64,000 bases of DNA, taken from contig NZ_JAIUDA010000010.1 in the NCBI RefSeq assembly GCF_020179835.1, forward strand, positions 1 through 64,000. Direction: 5' to 3'. The DNA comes from Pantoea sp. alder81. GTDB taxonomy: Bacteria > Pseudomonadota > Gammaproteobacteria > Enterobacterales > Enterobacteriaceae. Below the pieces are notes generated by a model. The model saw only the letters and a program-made list of their open reading frames with translations. It was not told where the DNA came from and did no database searches. Shown in pieces: positions 17,010 to 25,472 of the stretch. How positions within the stretch are numbered: position 1 is the first letter of the stretch; every line of letters begins with the position of its first letter. Made by a program: the position numbers and the translations under genes.

Positions 17010-17768
17010 ATGAGTCATAAAATTGCATTGATTACCGGCGGTAACCGCGGTTTGGGCAAGAATGGTGCGCTGAAATTGGCGGCTAAAGGCGTGGATATCC
17101 TTTTTACCTATCGTGGTCATGTGGATGAAGCACAGGCTGTGGTAAAAGAGATTGAAGCCCTGGGCGCACGTGCGGTGGCGCTGCAGCTGGATGTGGGCGA
17201 CAGCAGCACCTTCGACAGCTTCGTGGCGCAGGTGAAAGAGACACTGCAAAACACCTGGCAGCGCGACAACTTTGATTATTTAGTGAACAACGCCGGTCAC
17301 GGTCACTACAAGCTGTTTGCAGAAACCACGGAAGAGGAATTTGATGCACTGATCAATGTGCACTTTAAAGGGCCTTACTTCCTGACGCAGAAGCTGCTGC
17401 CACTGATTATCGATGGTGGCCGCATTCTGAACGTCTCCAGCGGATTAACGCGCATGACGCTGCCGGGCTCTGGCACCTATGCTTCGGTGAAAGGGGCGAT
17501 GGAAGTGCTGACGCGTTATCAGGCCAAAGAGCTGGGCGAGCGTCGTATTCGCGTCAATATTCTGGCACCGGGTGCGATCGAAACTGATTTTGGCGGTGGG
17601 CGTGTGCGCGACACCAAAGATCTCAACGATCACATTGCCTCGGTGACCTCCCTGGGTCGCGTTGGCCAGCCAGATGATATCGGTGACGCCATCAGCGCCA
17701 TCCTGAGTGAAGAAACCGGCTGGATCACCGCGCAGCGTATTGAAGCTTCAGGTGGGCAGGCGCTGTAA
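17010..17768 (+). CDS. Short-chain dehydrogenase/reductase
   Basis: A 252-residue classical SDR. The NAD(P)-binding TGGNRGLG motif is at 9-16, NNAG at 93-96, the catalytic serine at 143/144, and Y157-x3-K161 follows. A glycine-rich NADP preference is plausible but not provable here. The start has a TCTGGAG site. It stands alone, divergent from the LysR gene, a common arrangement in which a regulator controls one oxidoreductase. Substrate unknown. Confidence 0.88.
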   Translation: MSHKIALITGGNRGLGKNGALKLAAKGVDILFTYRGHVDEAQAVVKEIEALGARAVALQLDVGDSSTFDSFVAQVKETLQNTWQRDNFDYLVNNAGHGHYKLFAETTEEEFDALINVHFKGPYFLTQKLLPLIIDGGRILNVSSGLTRMTLPGSGTYASVKGAMEVLTRYQAKELGERRIRVNILAPGAIETDFGGGRVRDTKDLNDHIASVTSLGRVGQPDDIGDAISAILSEETGWITAQRIEASGGQAL

Positions 17769-17786
17769 TTGATTTGATTTTTTTCA

Positions 17787-17883
17787 GGTGCGCATGAATG
17801 CGCACCCTACAAATGATGATGGGGCTCTGTGCGGATGACTGCATAGCGTGACAAACTTTGTAGGGTCAGCATTTATGCTGACC
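17787..17883. repeat. paired short palindromes (GGT-ATTTAT-ACC family)
   Basis: Two members of the window-wide palindrome family face each other. GGTGCGC-ATGAAT-GCGCACC (17787-17806) is followed by CTAC. GGTCAGC-ATTTAT-GCTGACC (17864-17883) is preceded by GTAG. The two stems differ at several positions but each is perfectly self-complementary. Confidence 0.85.
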
Positions 17884-17894
17884 TGGTCCAGTAC

Positions 17895-17974
17895 GCGCAC
17901 AGGTTAGCTACAACTGGATCGTCCTATCAAGCACGCGCATAGATCAGCTACAACTGGATCGTCCCATCAATCAC
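17895..17974. repeat. 40-bp tandem duplication over the phzF-like 3' end
   Basis: Bases 17895-17934 and 17935-17974 are near-identical copies, sharing AGCTACAACTGGATCGTCC. The right-hand copy contains the stop codon and last eight codons of the PhzF-family gene. The left-hand copy lies just downstream of that gene and repeats them. Confidence 0.85.
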
Positions 17975-18796
17975 GGTCACCGTCTGGCCGCCAATCCAGA
18001 TGGTCTCACCACTAAAACTCACCTGAATCCGTCCTTCGCGCTGAATGGCGCTGCCCTGACGTGCGCGATAATCCTCGGTTTTCCCCTGCGCCGCAAAGTA
18101 GCGGGCCAGACAGGCGTTGGCGCTGCCCGTCACCGGATCTTCGGTCAGGCTGCCGTTCTCAACCAGCAGCGCGCGCACTTCGTACTGTTCGCTGCAATCC
18201 TCGGGCAGTGGGCCAAAAATCGCGGTGCCATTCACATCGGCGTGCTTTTGCAAACGCAGCAAATCCGCTGCGCTGGCCTGCACATCCAGTACTGCCTGCG
18301 CGCTGCTCATCGGAATCAGCAGCCAGCGAATACCCATATCGACAATGGTCGGCGTCTGGCTGACGTCAAAGGCCTCGCTGTTCAGTGCGCTGCTCATCAA
18401 CGCATCATCAAATGGCGTTAACGTCACGTTGGGTGCCGCAAAGGCCAGCGAGCCATCCTCGCTGATGCGCACATCCACCAGGCCAACGCCGCACTCCTGC
18501 ACGATCTTGCCGGGCGTTTTTACGGTCCATCCCGCTTCCAGCAAGGCATGAGCCGTACCCAGTGTTGGATGACCGGCAAACGGCAGTTCCCCTTCGGTAG
18601 TGAAAATGCGCACGCGGTAATCGGCTGCGGCATCTTGTGGCGGCAGGACAAAGGTGGTTTCCGATAAATTGGTCCAACGGGCGATGGCGGCCAGCTGGGC
18701 GTCACTTAATCCCTGTGCATCCATGATCACTGCCAGCGGATTACCTTTAAACGCTGATGAGGTAAAAACATCCACCTGCTTAAACGCGACTTTCAT
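17948..18796 (-). CDS. PhzF-family isomerase-like protein
   Basis: A 282-residue PhzF/YddE-type protein with two similar half-barrel domains. The family signatures NPLAVI near residue 19, catalytic Glu46 in NLSETTFV, the FAGHPTLGTAHAL stretch and GSANACLARY are all present. PhzF in phenazine producers isomerises a dihydroxyanthranilate intermediate. No phenazine genes are nearby, so the substrate here is unknown. The ATG at 18796 is chosen over a GTG two codons upstream because GGAG lies 5 nt before it. Its 3' end is duplicated (see 17895-17974). Confidence 0.88.
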   Translation of the reverse strand: MKVAFKQVDVFTSSAFKGNPLAVIMDAQGLSDAQLAAIARWTNLSETTFVLPPQDAAADYRVRIFTTEGELPFAGHPTLGTAHALLEAGWTVKTPGKIVQECGVGLVDVRISEDGSLAFAAPNVTLTPFDDALMSSALNSEAFDVSQTPTIVDMGIRWLLIPMSSAQAVLDVQASAADLLRLQKHADVNGTAIFGPLPEDCSEQYEVRALLVENGSLTEDPVTGSANACLARYFAAQGKTEDYRARQGSAIQREGRIQVSFSGETIWIGGQTVTVIDGTIQL

Positions 18797-18909
18797 TTTC
18801 ACTCCTTGTTTGTTGAGGCACTATGAAATCCGGATTTACACCCTACTGATTGCTAATAGCAGCCAACAGGACTATGAATAGGTTAAGAATTCTGGAATCG
18901 GAGTCCGCT

Positions 18910-19533
18910 ATGTTAAAAGTTCTTGGTCGTACTTCTTCAATCAACGTGCGCAAAGTTCTGTGGCTATGCTCAGAACTGGATATCGCTTATGAGCTCGAAC
19001 CCTGGGGTGAGGATCCACAATCCCTGCACTCGGCGGAATTTATGGCGCTGAACCCCAATGCCATGGTGCCGGTGATCATCGAAGATGACTTCGTGATGTG
19101 GGAATCCAACGCGATTCTGCGCTACCTTGCCAACAGCAACGGCGGTGACTGGCTCTATCCCGAAAATCCACGTGCGCGCGCACCGGTGGATCAATGGATG
19201 GACTGGCAAGCCACCGAGCTCAACACCTCATGGCGCTATGCGTTTATGTCACTGGTGCGTAACTCGCCAGCTCATCAGGATCCGCGTTTACTGGCCGCCG
19301 CGGTTAAAGGCTGGACGCACACCATGAACATTCTCGACCAGCATCTGCAAAAAACCGGGCGCTATGTCGCAGGACGTAATTTCTCGCTGGCAGACATCCC
19401 GGTCGGTCTCGCCGTTAACCGCTGGTTTGAAACCCCACTTGAGCACCCTGAATTTCCGGCCGTGCAACTCTATTATGAACGCCTGACCGAGCGTGAGGGT
19501 TACACCACCTGGGGCCGCAACGGCAAACCCTGA
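18910..19533 (+). CDS. Glutathione S-transferase family protein
   Basis: A 207-residue GST with an N-terminal thioredoxin-like domain (VPV cis-proline at 53-55, glutathione-binding ES at 65-66) and an all-helical C-terminal domain ending in an ADIPVG motif. It probably conjugates or removes electrophiles in the cytoplasm. The ATG at 18910 is used because it starts the GST fold directly (MLKVLGRTSS). An upstream in-frame ATG adds 20 unrelated residues. The last 34 bp overlap the 3' end of the convergent MocR-type gene. Confidence 0.88.
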   Translation: MLKVLGRTSSINVRKVLWLCSELDIAYELEPWGEDPQSLHSAEFMALNPNAMVPVIIEDDFVMWESNAILRYLANSNGGDWLYPENPRARAPVDQWMDWQATELNTSWRYAFMSLVRNSPAHQDPRLLAAAVKGWTHTMNILDQHLQKTGRYVAGRNFSLADIPVGLAVNRWFETPLEHPEFPAVQLYYERLTEREGYTTWGRNGKP

Positions 19534-20990
19534 TCCTGTCCCGGCGCCAGCCCTGTGATTTCACAGGCCAGCGCGCCGGTGCGTTTTAATGCCCACGTGT
19601 AACGTTCATCAAACGGGTAACAGCAGGAGAGACGCAATGCGTGCTTGTAGCGATCGCTCAGCGTGTAGAGCGCGCCCGGTGTGACACAGATCTGCTCCTG
19701 CAATAACCGATGGAACATCTCTACAGTATCCACCTTGCCCGGTAGCTCTACCCAAAACACAAAGCCGCCTTTTGGAAGGGTCGCGCGTGTTCCCTGCGGA
19801 AAATGGCGTGCCATGATGCCGCGCGCCGCATCAAGATTGGCGGCATAGCGGCGGCGCAGCGAGCGCAGATGATGATCGTACCCACCGCTGGCAAGAAATT
19901 CGGCGAGCGTCTCACACAACAGCCGCGATTCAGACATAGAAGAGACAGCTTTCAGACGAGCGATGGTCTGATGGAAGCGACCGGCAGCGGTCCAGCCCAC
20001 GCGGAAATCCGGCGCCACGGTTTTGGTAAAGCTGGTGCAGTAAATCACCCAGCCATCGCTATCAAAGGCCTTTACCGGCGGCGAGAGCGGCCAGTCGAAC
20101 TGCAGCTCGTCATACAGCCCATCTTCCAGCATTGGAACGTGGTAAGTATTCACTAACTTTGCCAGCCGCTTCTTATTTTCCAGGGGCATCACATAGCCCA
20201 GCGGATTTTGCGCGCCGGGCATAGCGATCAGCGCCTGAATACGCTTCTCCTGCAACAACATCTCCAGCGCATCCAGCGACAGCCCTTGCTGTGGATCAGT
20301 GGGAATCTCCAGTGCTTTCAGGCCCAGTGACGCCAGCAGCGGAAACAGGAAGAAGTAAGTGGGGGATTCCAGCCCAATGCAGTCGCCAGGCTTCGTCACT
20401 GCCCGCAGCGCCAGTTGCAGCGCTTCCATACAGCCGTGGGTGAGGGTGATCTCTTGCGCGGTCAGATTGATGCCGGTGTGCAGACTGCGACGTGCAATCT
20501 CCTCCCGTAAGCGCTCACTACCCGGCGGAAGCGCATAGCGCCCAATGATATCGGGATTGTGCCGTAAAATGCCTGAGGTAATTCGGCCCAGGCGTGCTGC
20601 CGGATAAAAGGTGCCATCCTGCGGACAGGCCAAAGAGATATTGGTGTAATCGGCATTGTTCTGCGCTGCAAACACCTGCTCAATCAGTTCCAGTTTCTGC
20701 GTGCTCGGATCATTGATTTTCGCGGGCAGCGGTTTGACCGGACGCGTCACGGCGGGCATCACGCCGCGCACGTAATATCCCGATTGCGGACGCGCTTCGA
20801 TTAAGCCGCGATCTTCGAGAATTTGCCAGGCATTAAGCACCGTATTGACGCTAACCTGATGCGATTGTGCCACGCGGCGGATGGCGGGAAGCCGCTTCCC
20901 CGGCTTCAGCGTGCCCTGATGAATTGACTCGGCAAAGCTATCTGCCAGCTGCTGATACAGCGTTTGACCGGATGAAAGTGGAAGGGACAC
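19500..20990 (-). CDS. MocR-type GntR/aminotransferase regulator
   Basis: A 496-residue regulator with a GntR winged helix (about 1-75) joined to a fold-type I aminotransferase domain. The PLP lysine lies in TSFTKTVAPDFRVGW. Such proteins use PLP or an amino-acid adduct as signal. GTG at 20990 is chosen because a GGAGG Shine-Dalgarno sits 5 nt upstream. A TTG nine codons earlier is less likely. It is divergent from the LysE-family exporter, so regulation of amino-acid export is a reasonable inference. Confidence 0.88.
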   Translation of the reverse strand: MSLPLSSGQTLYQQLADSFAESIHQGTLKPGKRLPAIRRVAQSHQVSVNTVLNAWQILEDRGLIEARPQSGYYVRGVMPAVTRPVKPLPAKINDPSTQKLELIEQVFAAQNNADYTNISLACPQDGTFYPAARLGRITSGILRHNPDIIGRYALPPGSERLREEIARRSLHTGINLTAQEITLTHGCMEALQLALRAVTKPGDCIGLESPTYFFLFPLLASLGLKALEIPTDPQQGLSLDALEMLLQEKRIQALIAMPGAQNPLGYVMPLENKKRLAKLVNTYHVPMLEDGLYDELQFDWPLSPPVKAFDSDGWVIYCTSFTKTVAPDFRVGWTAAGRFHQTIARLKAVSSMSESRLLCETLAEFLASGGYDHHLRSLRRRYAANLDAARGIMARHFPQGTRATLPKGGFVFWVELPGKVDTVEMFHRLLQEQICVTPGALYTLSDRYKHALRLSCCYPFDERYTWALKRTGALACEITGLAPGQDQGLPLRPQVV

Positions 20991-21126
20991 AAAAGCCTCC
21001 GCGTGCGATGAGTACAATCTAAATTAATGGCAACTGTATCCATCACAATAGTCGTTTTGTGTCTCTGTTTCCATTGGCGTGTACGCATTAGCATGATGTT
21101 AACTTTGGACCATCAGGAAGCGCATC

Positions 21127-21714
21127 ATGCTCGACCCTTCATTCTTCAGCTACGTCACGGTAATGTCGATTACCCCCGGCCCGAACAATCTGCTGCTTGC
21201 GACATCGGGCGTTAATTTTGGCTTTAAGCGCACGCTGCCAATGCTGTTTGGCATTCTGCTCGGCTGCGCGATACAGATGCTGCTGGCGAGTGTGGCCTTA
21301 GACATCTTGCTGCATTGGATGGGCGCCATTCGCCTGCCGCTCACGGTGGTGGGGTGCAGTTACTTGCTCTGGCTATCATGGAAAATCTTTCGTGCCGGTG
21401 CGCCAGAAGCGCGTGAACGTCCGCGGCCAATGACGCTGGTGGGCGGCATCTGCTTCCAGGCGGTCAACCCGAAAGCCTGGCTGATGGTCACCAACGTTGC
21501 CTTGATGTATGCCAACAGCAACGGAGTCATCACCGTGTTGCTGGGGTTTGCCGCGCTGAACTTGCCTTGCATCCTGATTTGGGCCGCCCTGGGCGATCGT
21601 CTGCGCAGTCACCTGCAGGTGGCGTGGAAACGTCAGGCGTTTAACAGCCTGATGGCGCTGTCGCTGGTGGCCACAACGGGATGGATGTTGTACGACGCGG
21701 TGCTGCTAAGCTGA
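21127..21714 (+). CDS. LysE/RhtB-family amino-acid exporter
   Basis: A 195-residue membrane protein with about six helices and the family signature TPGPNNLLLATSG near the N-terminus, plus GGICFQAVNPKAWLM in the middle. The family exports amino acids or derivatives such as lysine, threonine, homoserine or cysteine. The specific substrate cannot be told. It is divergent from a MocR-type regulator 136 bp away. Confidence 0.88.
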   Translation: MLDPSFFSYVTVMSITPGPNNLLLATSGVNFGFKRTLPMLFGILLGCAIQMLLASVALDILLHWMGAIRLPLTVVGCSYLLWLSWKIFRAGAPEARERPRPMTLVGGICFQAVNPKAWLMVTNVALMYANSNGVITVLLGFAALNLPCILIWAALGDRLRSHLQVAWKRQAFNSLMALSLVATTGWMLYDAVLLS

Positions 21715-21730
21715 ATTGCAGTGCACCCAT

Positions 21731-21753
21731 AAAAAAGGCCGCTTGCGCGGCCT
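21731..21753 (-). terminator. terminator of mqo
   Basis: AGGCCGCGCAAGCGGCCT followed by TTTTT on the - strand, about 34 nt after the mqo stop. The inverse may also serve the LysE gene. Confidence 0.82.
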
Positions 21754-21786
21754 CATCATTATTCACGGGCAATCAGGATTGCCTGG

Positions 21787-23397
21787 TTACTTCCCCACCA
21801 CGTGCGCCGTCTCGCGGGCTTCGTCGTTCGCCGCGTCAGGCGTAACGATCGGTGCGTAGTCGAGCTGCAGTACGCGGCTGGTTTCCGCCAGAATCTTCTC
21901 GGTCAGCGCCACATCACCGTTCATTTTACGGCCCCAGGTCGGGATGACCGCGCGGATTTTGGTCTGCCATTCCGGTGAGCGCATCTGCTCTGGGAAGGCC
22001 TTCGCCATCAATTCCAGCATGATTGGCGCAGCCGTTGAGGCACCCGGTGAAGCGCCGAGCAATGCAGAAATCGTACCGTCTTCAGAGGTGACCACTTCAG
22101 TGCCCAAGCGCAGCACGCCGCCCTCTTTTTCATCGTTCTTGATGATCTGCACACGCTGGCCGGCAGTGACTAAACGCCAGTCTTCCTGCTTCGCCTGTGG
22201 CACATAGGCACGCAGCGCCTCCATGCGATCATCTTCACTCTGCAGCACCTGATCGACCAGGTATTTCACCAGATCAAAACTCTTCAGGCCAACCTGCATC
22301 ATCGGCAACAGGTTACTGCTGTTCATCGCGCCGAACATATCCAGCAGCGAACCCTGTTTCAGGAATTTGGTCGAGAAGGTGGCAAACGGGCCAAATAGCA
22401 GCACCTGCTTGCCATCCAGCACGCGAGTATCGACGTGTGGTACCGACATCGGCGGCGCGCCAACGCTGGCTTTACCGTACACCTTCGCCATGTGCTGCTG
22501 CACCACTTCTGGATTCTCGGTCACGAGGAAGGAGCCTCCCACCGGGAAACCGGCGTAGCCTTTCACTTCCGGAATGCCGGATTTTTGCAGCAGTGGCAAC
22601 GCCGCACCGCCCGCACCGATAAACAGCTGGCGCGTGGTCAGCAGGCGATTTTCACCGCTGGCCAGATTGTGCAGCGTCACCTGCCAGCGGCCATCGCTCA
22701 GGCGCTTGATATCACGTACTTCCTGACGCAGACGCAGGCGGAAATTGGTTTTCTTCTGTAAAGAAGCGATCAGCTGACGCGTCACTTCACCGAAGTTAAC
22801 GTCGGTACCCATTTCGGTCCAGGTGGCGGCCACTTTCTGTTTGCTGTCACGGCCGTTCATCACCAGCGGAATCCACTGGGTAATCTGGTCGCGATCTTCG
22901 GAATAGTTCATGCCACGGAACAGGGTGCTTTTTTGCAGCGCCTGGAAACGTTTGCGCAGGAACTCAACGTTATCGTCGCCCCAGACGAAGCTCATGTGCG
23001 GCGTACTGTGGATAAAGCTTTTTGGATTGCGCAGGTTGCCTTTCTGAACGTGGTACGCCCAGAACTGACGAGAGATCTGGAACGATTCGTTGATCGCTAC
23101 CGCTTTCGTAATGTCGATGCTGCCATCCGCCTTCTGCGGCGTATAGTTCAGCTCGGCCAACGCAGCGTGACCGGTCCCGGCATTATTCCAGCCATTGGAG
23201 GATTCCACCGCGACATCGTCGAGGCGTTCCACCATCTCAATAGACCAGTCCGGCTCCAGATCCTGCAGCCATGCACCTAAGGTGGCACTCATCACGCCTG
23301 CGCCGATCAGCAGTACGTCGACATCCTTTCGTTCCTGAAGGTTTGCGCTATCCATACCAGCGGCGGCGAGCGCCAGGTTTACCGCAGTAGTGCTCAT
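21787..23397 (-). CDS. mqo: Malate:quinone oxidoreductase
   Basis: A 536-residue FAD enzyme of the inner-membrane surface that oxidises malate to oxaloacetate and passes electrons to quinone, bypassing NAD-linked malate dehydrogenase in the TCA cycle. The FAD-binding LLIGAGVMSATLG motif lies near residue 30, and the family segments SSNGWNNAGTGHAALAELNY and FVWGDDNVEFL are intact. E. coli Mqo is of similar length. It is a single-gene unit with its own terminator and a long upstream region. Confidence 0.95.
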   Translation of the reverse strand: MSTTAVNLALAAAGMDSANLQERKDVDVLLIGAGVMSATLGAWLQDLEPDWSIEMVERLDDVAVESSNGWNNAGTGHAALAELNYTPQKADGSIDITKAVAINESFQISRQFWAYHVQKGNLRNPKSFIHSTPHMSFVWGDDNVEFLRKRFQALQKSTLFRGMNYSEDRDQITQWIPLVMNGRDSKQKVAATWTEMGTDVNFGEVTRQLIASLQKKTNFRLRLRQEVRDIKRLSDGRWQVTLHNLASGENRLLTTRQLFIGAGGAALPLLQKSGIPEVKGYAGFPVGGSFLVTENPEVVQQHMAKVYGKASVGAPPMSVPHVDTRVLDGKQVLLFGPFATFSTKFLKQGSLLDMFGAMNSSNLLPMMQVGLKSFDLVKYLVDQVLQSEDDRMEALRAYVPQAKQEDWRLVTAGQRVQIIKNDEKEGGVLRLGTEVVTSEDGTISALLGASPGASTAAPIMLELMAKAFPEQMRSPEWQTKIRAVIPTWGRKMNGDVALTEKILAETSRVLQLDYAPIVTPDAANDEARETAHVVGK

Positions 23398-23929
23398 GAG
23401 GCGACATCTCCTCTCTCTGTTGACCTGAAGTTCAACAGGTTCGCAGGCGAAACAGCCACGCTTCTTTCGAGCGCGTCGCGCTATTTCTCAAAGGTTAAGA
23501 CTCAGGTTTAAGTCAGGGGACGATAACGATTAACTGCACGTTATGCATATGCATTTGAATATAACATTCTCGTATCGGAATTAAACGTTTGTTTATTTTT
23601 TAAAGGCCGAAATGATTCAGCATAAGAATTAATCAGTTCGACCCCGCTGTCATAAGGGATTTTTATCTCTTAATCAGAGAGTTATGGTAATGCAGTTGTT
23701 GCGATATTGTGAGAGGAATGAGCAGGGTAATGTTCAGAGAGTGAGCGGCGTCACATATTAACTGCATGATAATATTGAGTTTGTGATGAATTGATTATTT
23801 ATGCGGTTTTTATGTTGCGTGATATTTCGCCAGATCGTGTAAAACTAATGTTACATTTTTGTGGGTGTTAATTTCTCCGCCGCGACAGACAGAGGTCAGA
23901 GGAAAAATGCATTACGCGGCGGTGGGGGA
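23398..23929. other. 532-bp intergenic region upstream of mqo
   Basis: This AT-rich gap separates mqo from the YbdJ-like gene, both on the - strand. It should hold the mqo promoter. I see no convincing coding frame, RNA gene, repeat or perfect CRP site. Confidence 0.5.
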
Positions 23930-24172
23930 TCACTTCTTAGCGAGCAGACGCCATGCAAAGCGGATGACAAAAAACTCAATCGCGCCCAGCAGCAGGAACC
24001 ACAGGCAAAACACGATAGTGTAAAGCTGATTGAGGTCCTGCAAATGCAGCATCTCCTGAATCCGTCTGGACAGATCCAGGCCGAACTGCGGCGCAGGCAG
24101 CAATAGCGCGGAGAGAAAGCCCAGCAGCAGAATTCCGCCAGGGATGATCAGCGTTTCAAACGGGTTTTTCAT
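23930..24172 (-). CDS. ybdJ: YbdJ-like small membrane protein (DUF1158)
   Basis: An 80-residue protein with two hydrophobic helices (about 8-28 and 48-70) and a basic C-terminus, RFAWRLLAKK. It resembles E. coli YbdJ (82 residues) along its whole length, including the LLLPAP and LYTxxFCLWFLxLGAIE segments as I recall them. Function is unknown. The ATG at 24172 has an AGGAA site 7 nt upstream and matches YbdJ length. An in-frame ATG ten codons earlier is rejected. Confidence 0.8.
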   Translation of the reverse strand: MKNPFETLIIPGGILLLGFLSALLLPAPQFGLDLSRRIQEMLHLQDLNQLYTIVFCLWFLLLGAIEFFVIRFAWRLLAKK

Positions 24173-24305
24173 CACAATATTCCTATCAATGAGCGCGGGC
24201 ATTAGCGCACAAAACGGCGGCGTGGTGCAATCCCTGTGCCGGATAACCCTAAGAAAATTCTTCTATTCCATCCACTTAGCGTAATAAATAGCGTCAGTTA
24301 AGAGT

Positions 24306-24321
24306 TATAGCCTTTGCTATA
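24306..24321. promoter_or_regulatory. MntR-box upstream of mntP
   Basis: TATAGCCTTTGCTATA is a palindrome whose complement, TATAGCAAAGGCTATA, shares the 14-base core ATAGCAAAGGCTAT with the E. coli mntH MntR site as I remember it. It lies 134 nt before mntP, which MntR activates in E. coli when manganese is high. Confidence 0.75.
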
Positions 24322-24455
24322 CTTAAATCCATGATTTTACTGTCTTTTTTTTGGTGATTTTGCGTGCTAGACTGCGCGCACTTTTTCATTACTGAACAAT
24401 AGATGCGGAAAATCGCTGGTTTGAACGCTTTTTCCGCGGCATTGATTGAAAACCC

Positions 24456-25028
24456 ATGACATTTATCGCAACTCTGATTCTGGCCTTTGGTATGTCGATG
24501 GACGCCTTCGCCGCAGCACTGGGCAAAGGCGCATCCTTGAATCGCCCGAATTTCAAAGAAGCGCTGCGCACCGGTCTGATCTTTGGTGTCATTGAAATGC
24601 TGACGCCGCTGATTGGCTGGGCGATTGGTCTGGCGGCAAGCCGCTATATCATGGCATGGGATCACTGGGTGGCGTTTGGCCTGTTAACCGTGCTGGGCGG
24701 CCGCATGATGATGGAAGGTTTCCGTCAAACGGCAGATGAACCGTGCGAAGCGCCACAGCGTCATGGCTTCATGGTTTTAGCGCTGACCGCGGTGGCAACC
24801 AGTCTTGATGCGCTGGCCGTGGGCGTGGGCCTGGCATTCCTGCAGGTGAATATCGTGCTTACTGCGCTGACCATCGGCGCGGCCACCACGATTATGGCCA
24901 CCACCGGAGTGATGGTGGGACGCTTTATCGGTCCGGTGATGGGTAAATGGGCTGAAGTGCTGGGCGGACTGGTACTGATCAGCATCGGCTGCACCATTCT
25001 GAATCAACATCTCAACCTCTTCGGCTAA
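24456..25028 (+). CDS. mntP: Manganese efflux pump MntP
   Basis: A 190-residue inner-membrane exporter with six helices that lowers cytoplasmic Mn(II). The duplicated half-motif with buried aspartates is visible as FGMSMDAFAAALGKG near residue 9 and TSLDALAVGVGLAF in the second half. In E. coli it is controlled by MntR and by a yybP-ykoY riboswitch. Here an MntR box is clear (24306-24321), but I do not find the riboswitch core. An 8-bp stem (GCGGAAAA 24405-24412 with TTTTCCGC 24430-24437) lies just upstream of the start. Confidence 0.94.
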   Translation: MTFIATLILAFGMSMDAFAAALGKGASLNRPNFKEALRTGLIFGVIEMLTPLIGWAIGLAASRYIMAWDHWVAFGLLTVLGGRMMMEGFRQTADEPCEAPQRHGFMVLALTAVATSLDALAVGVGLAFLQVNIVLTALTIGAATTIMATTGVMVGRFIGPVMGKWAEVLGGLVLISIGCTILNQHLNLFG

Positions 25029-25078
25029 ACTCAGGTATCCGCATTAACCCTCTTTTTTGTGATCTGGCTCAAATTTAT

Positions 25079-25107
25079 TTGCGTGAAAAACGCGCGTTAG
25101 TTATAAT
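25079..25107 (+). promoter_or_regulatory. promoter of the AzuC-like gene
   Basis: TTGCGT (25079-25084), 17 bp, TATAAT (25102-25107). It ends 41 nt before the small ORF at 25148. The promoter is bracketed by an inverted repeat: CTGGCTCAAA at 25064-25073 and TTTGAGCCAG at 25131-25140. Confidence 0.7.
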
Positions 25108-25147
25108 TTTCGCGTAATTCTTCAACAAATTTTGAGCCAGGTAGCTA

Positions 25148-25225
25148 ATGAAACGCTTTTTCCGTTACGTGTTCCGTACCTATGTTGAGACCTTTAAACA
25201 CGTCCCACCCGGTGCGCTTCACTAA
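25148..25225 (+). CDS. AzuC-like small protein, 25 residues
   Basis: A 25-codon frame with its own consensus promoter and a CAGG Shine-Dalgarno 7 nt before the ATG. The product starts MKRFFRYVFRTY and contains TFKHVPPG. E. coli AzuC, a 28-residue membrane-associated protein from a dual-function RNA, ends in a very similar TFKDVPPG segment and also has a basic, aromatic amphipathic N-terminal half. I therefore call it AzuC-like. Orthology is not proven and the gene symbol is left blank. The following 25226-25472 contains nothing I recognise. Confidence 0.7.
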   Translation: MKRFFRYVFRTYVETFKHVPPGALH

Positions 25226-25472
25226 GTACGACGAATACCCTCGATAATCGCGGTCAGGGAACGACCTGTGGTTATCAATGATTTTCTTATCTCTCCCGTC
25301 TATTTATTCCTCGAATCTAACTCCTATCAATGGCTTAGTGCCACTCACCATCAGTTTTCGATCTGGCTATAGCCTGATGTTATACCCCGCTACCAAACAA
25401 GCATTCGTCACCTCTTAACCCGCATGGAATAGTCGATTCAGGCCCTCTAACCCGTCTGAAACGAGAAACATC

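Noticed and set aside
24322..24455. yybP-ykoY riboswitch before mntP
   Set aside because: Expected from E. coli, but the conserved core is not visible by eye. A covariance search would settle it.
24294..24665. 123-codon antisense frame over mntP
   Set aside because: It overlaps the mntP start and MntR box on the other strand and has no recognisable product.
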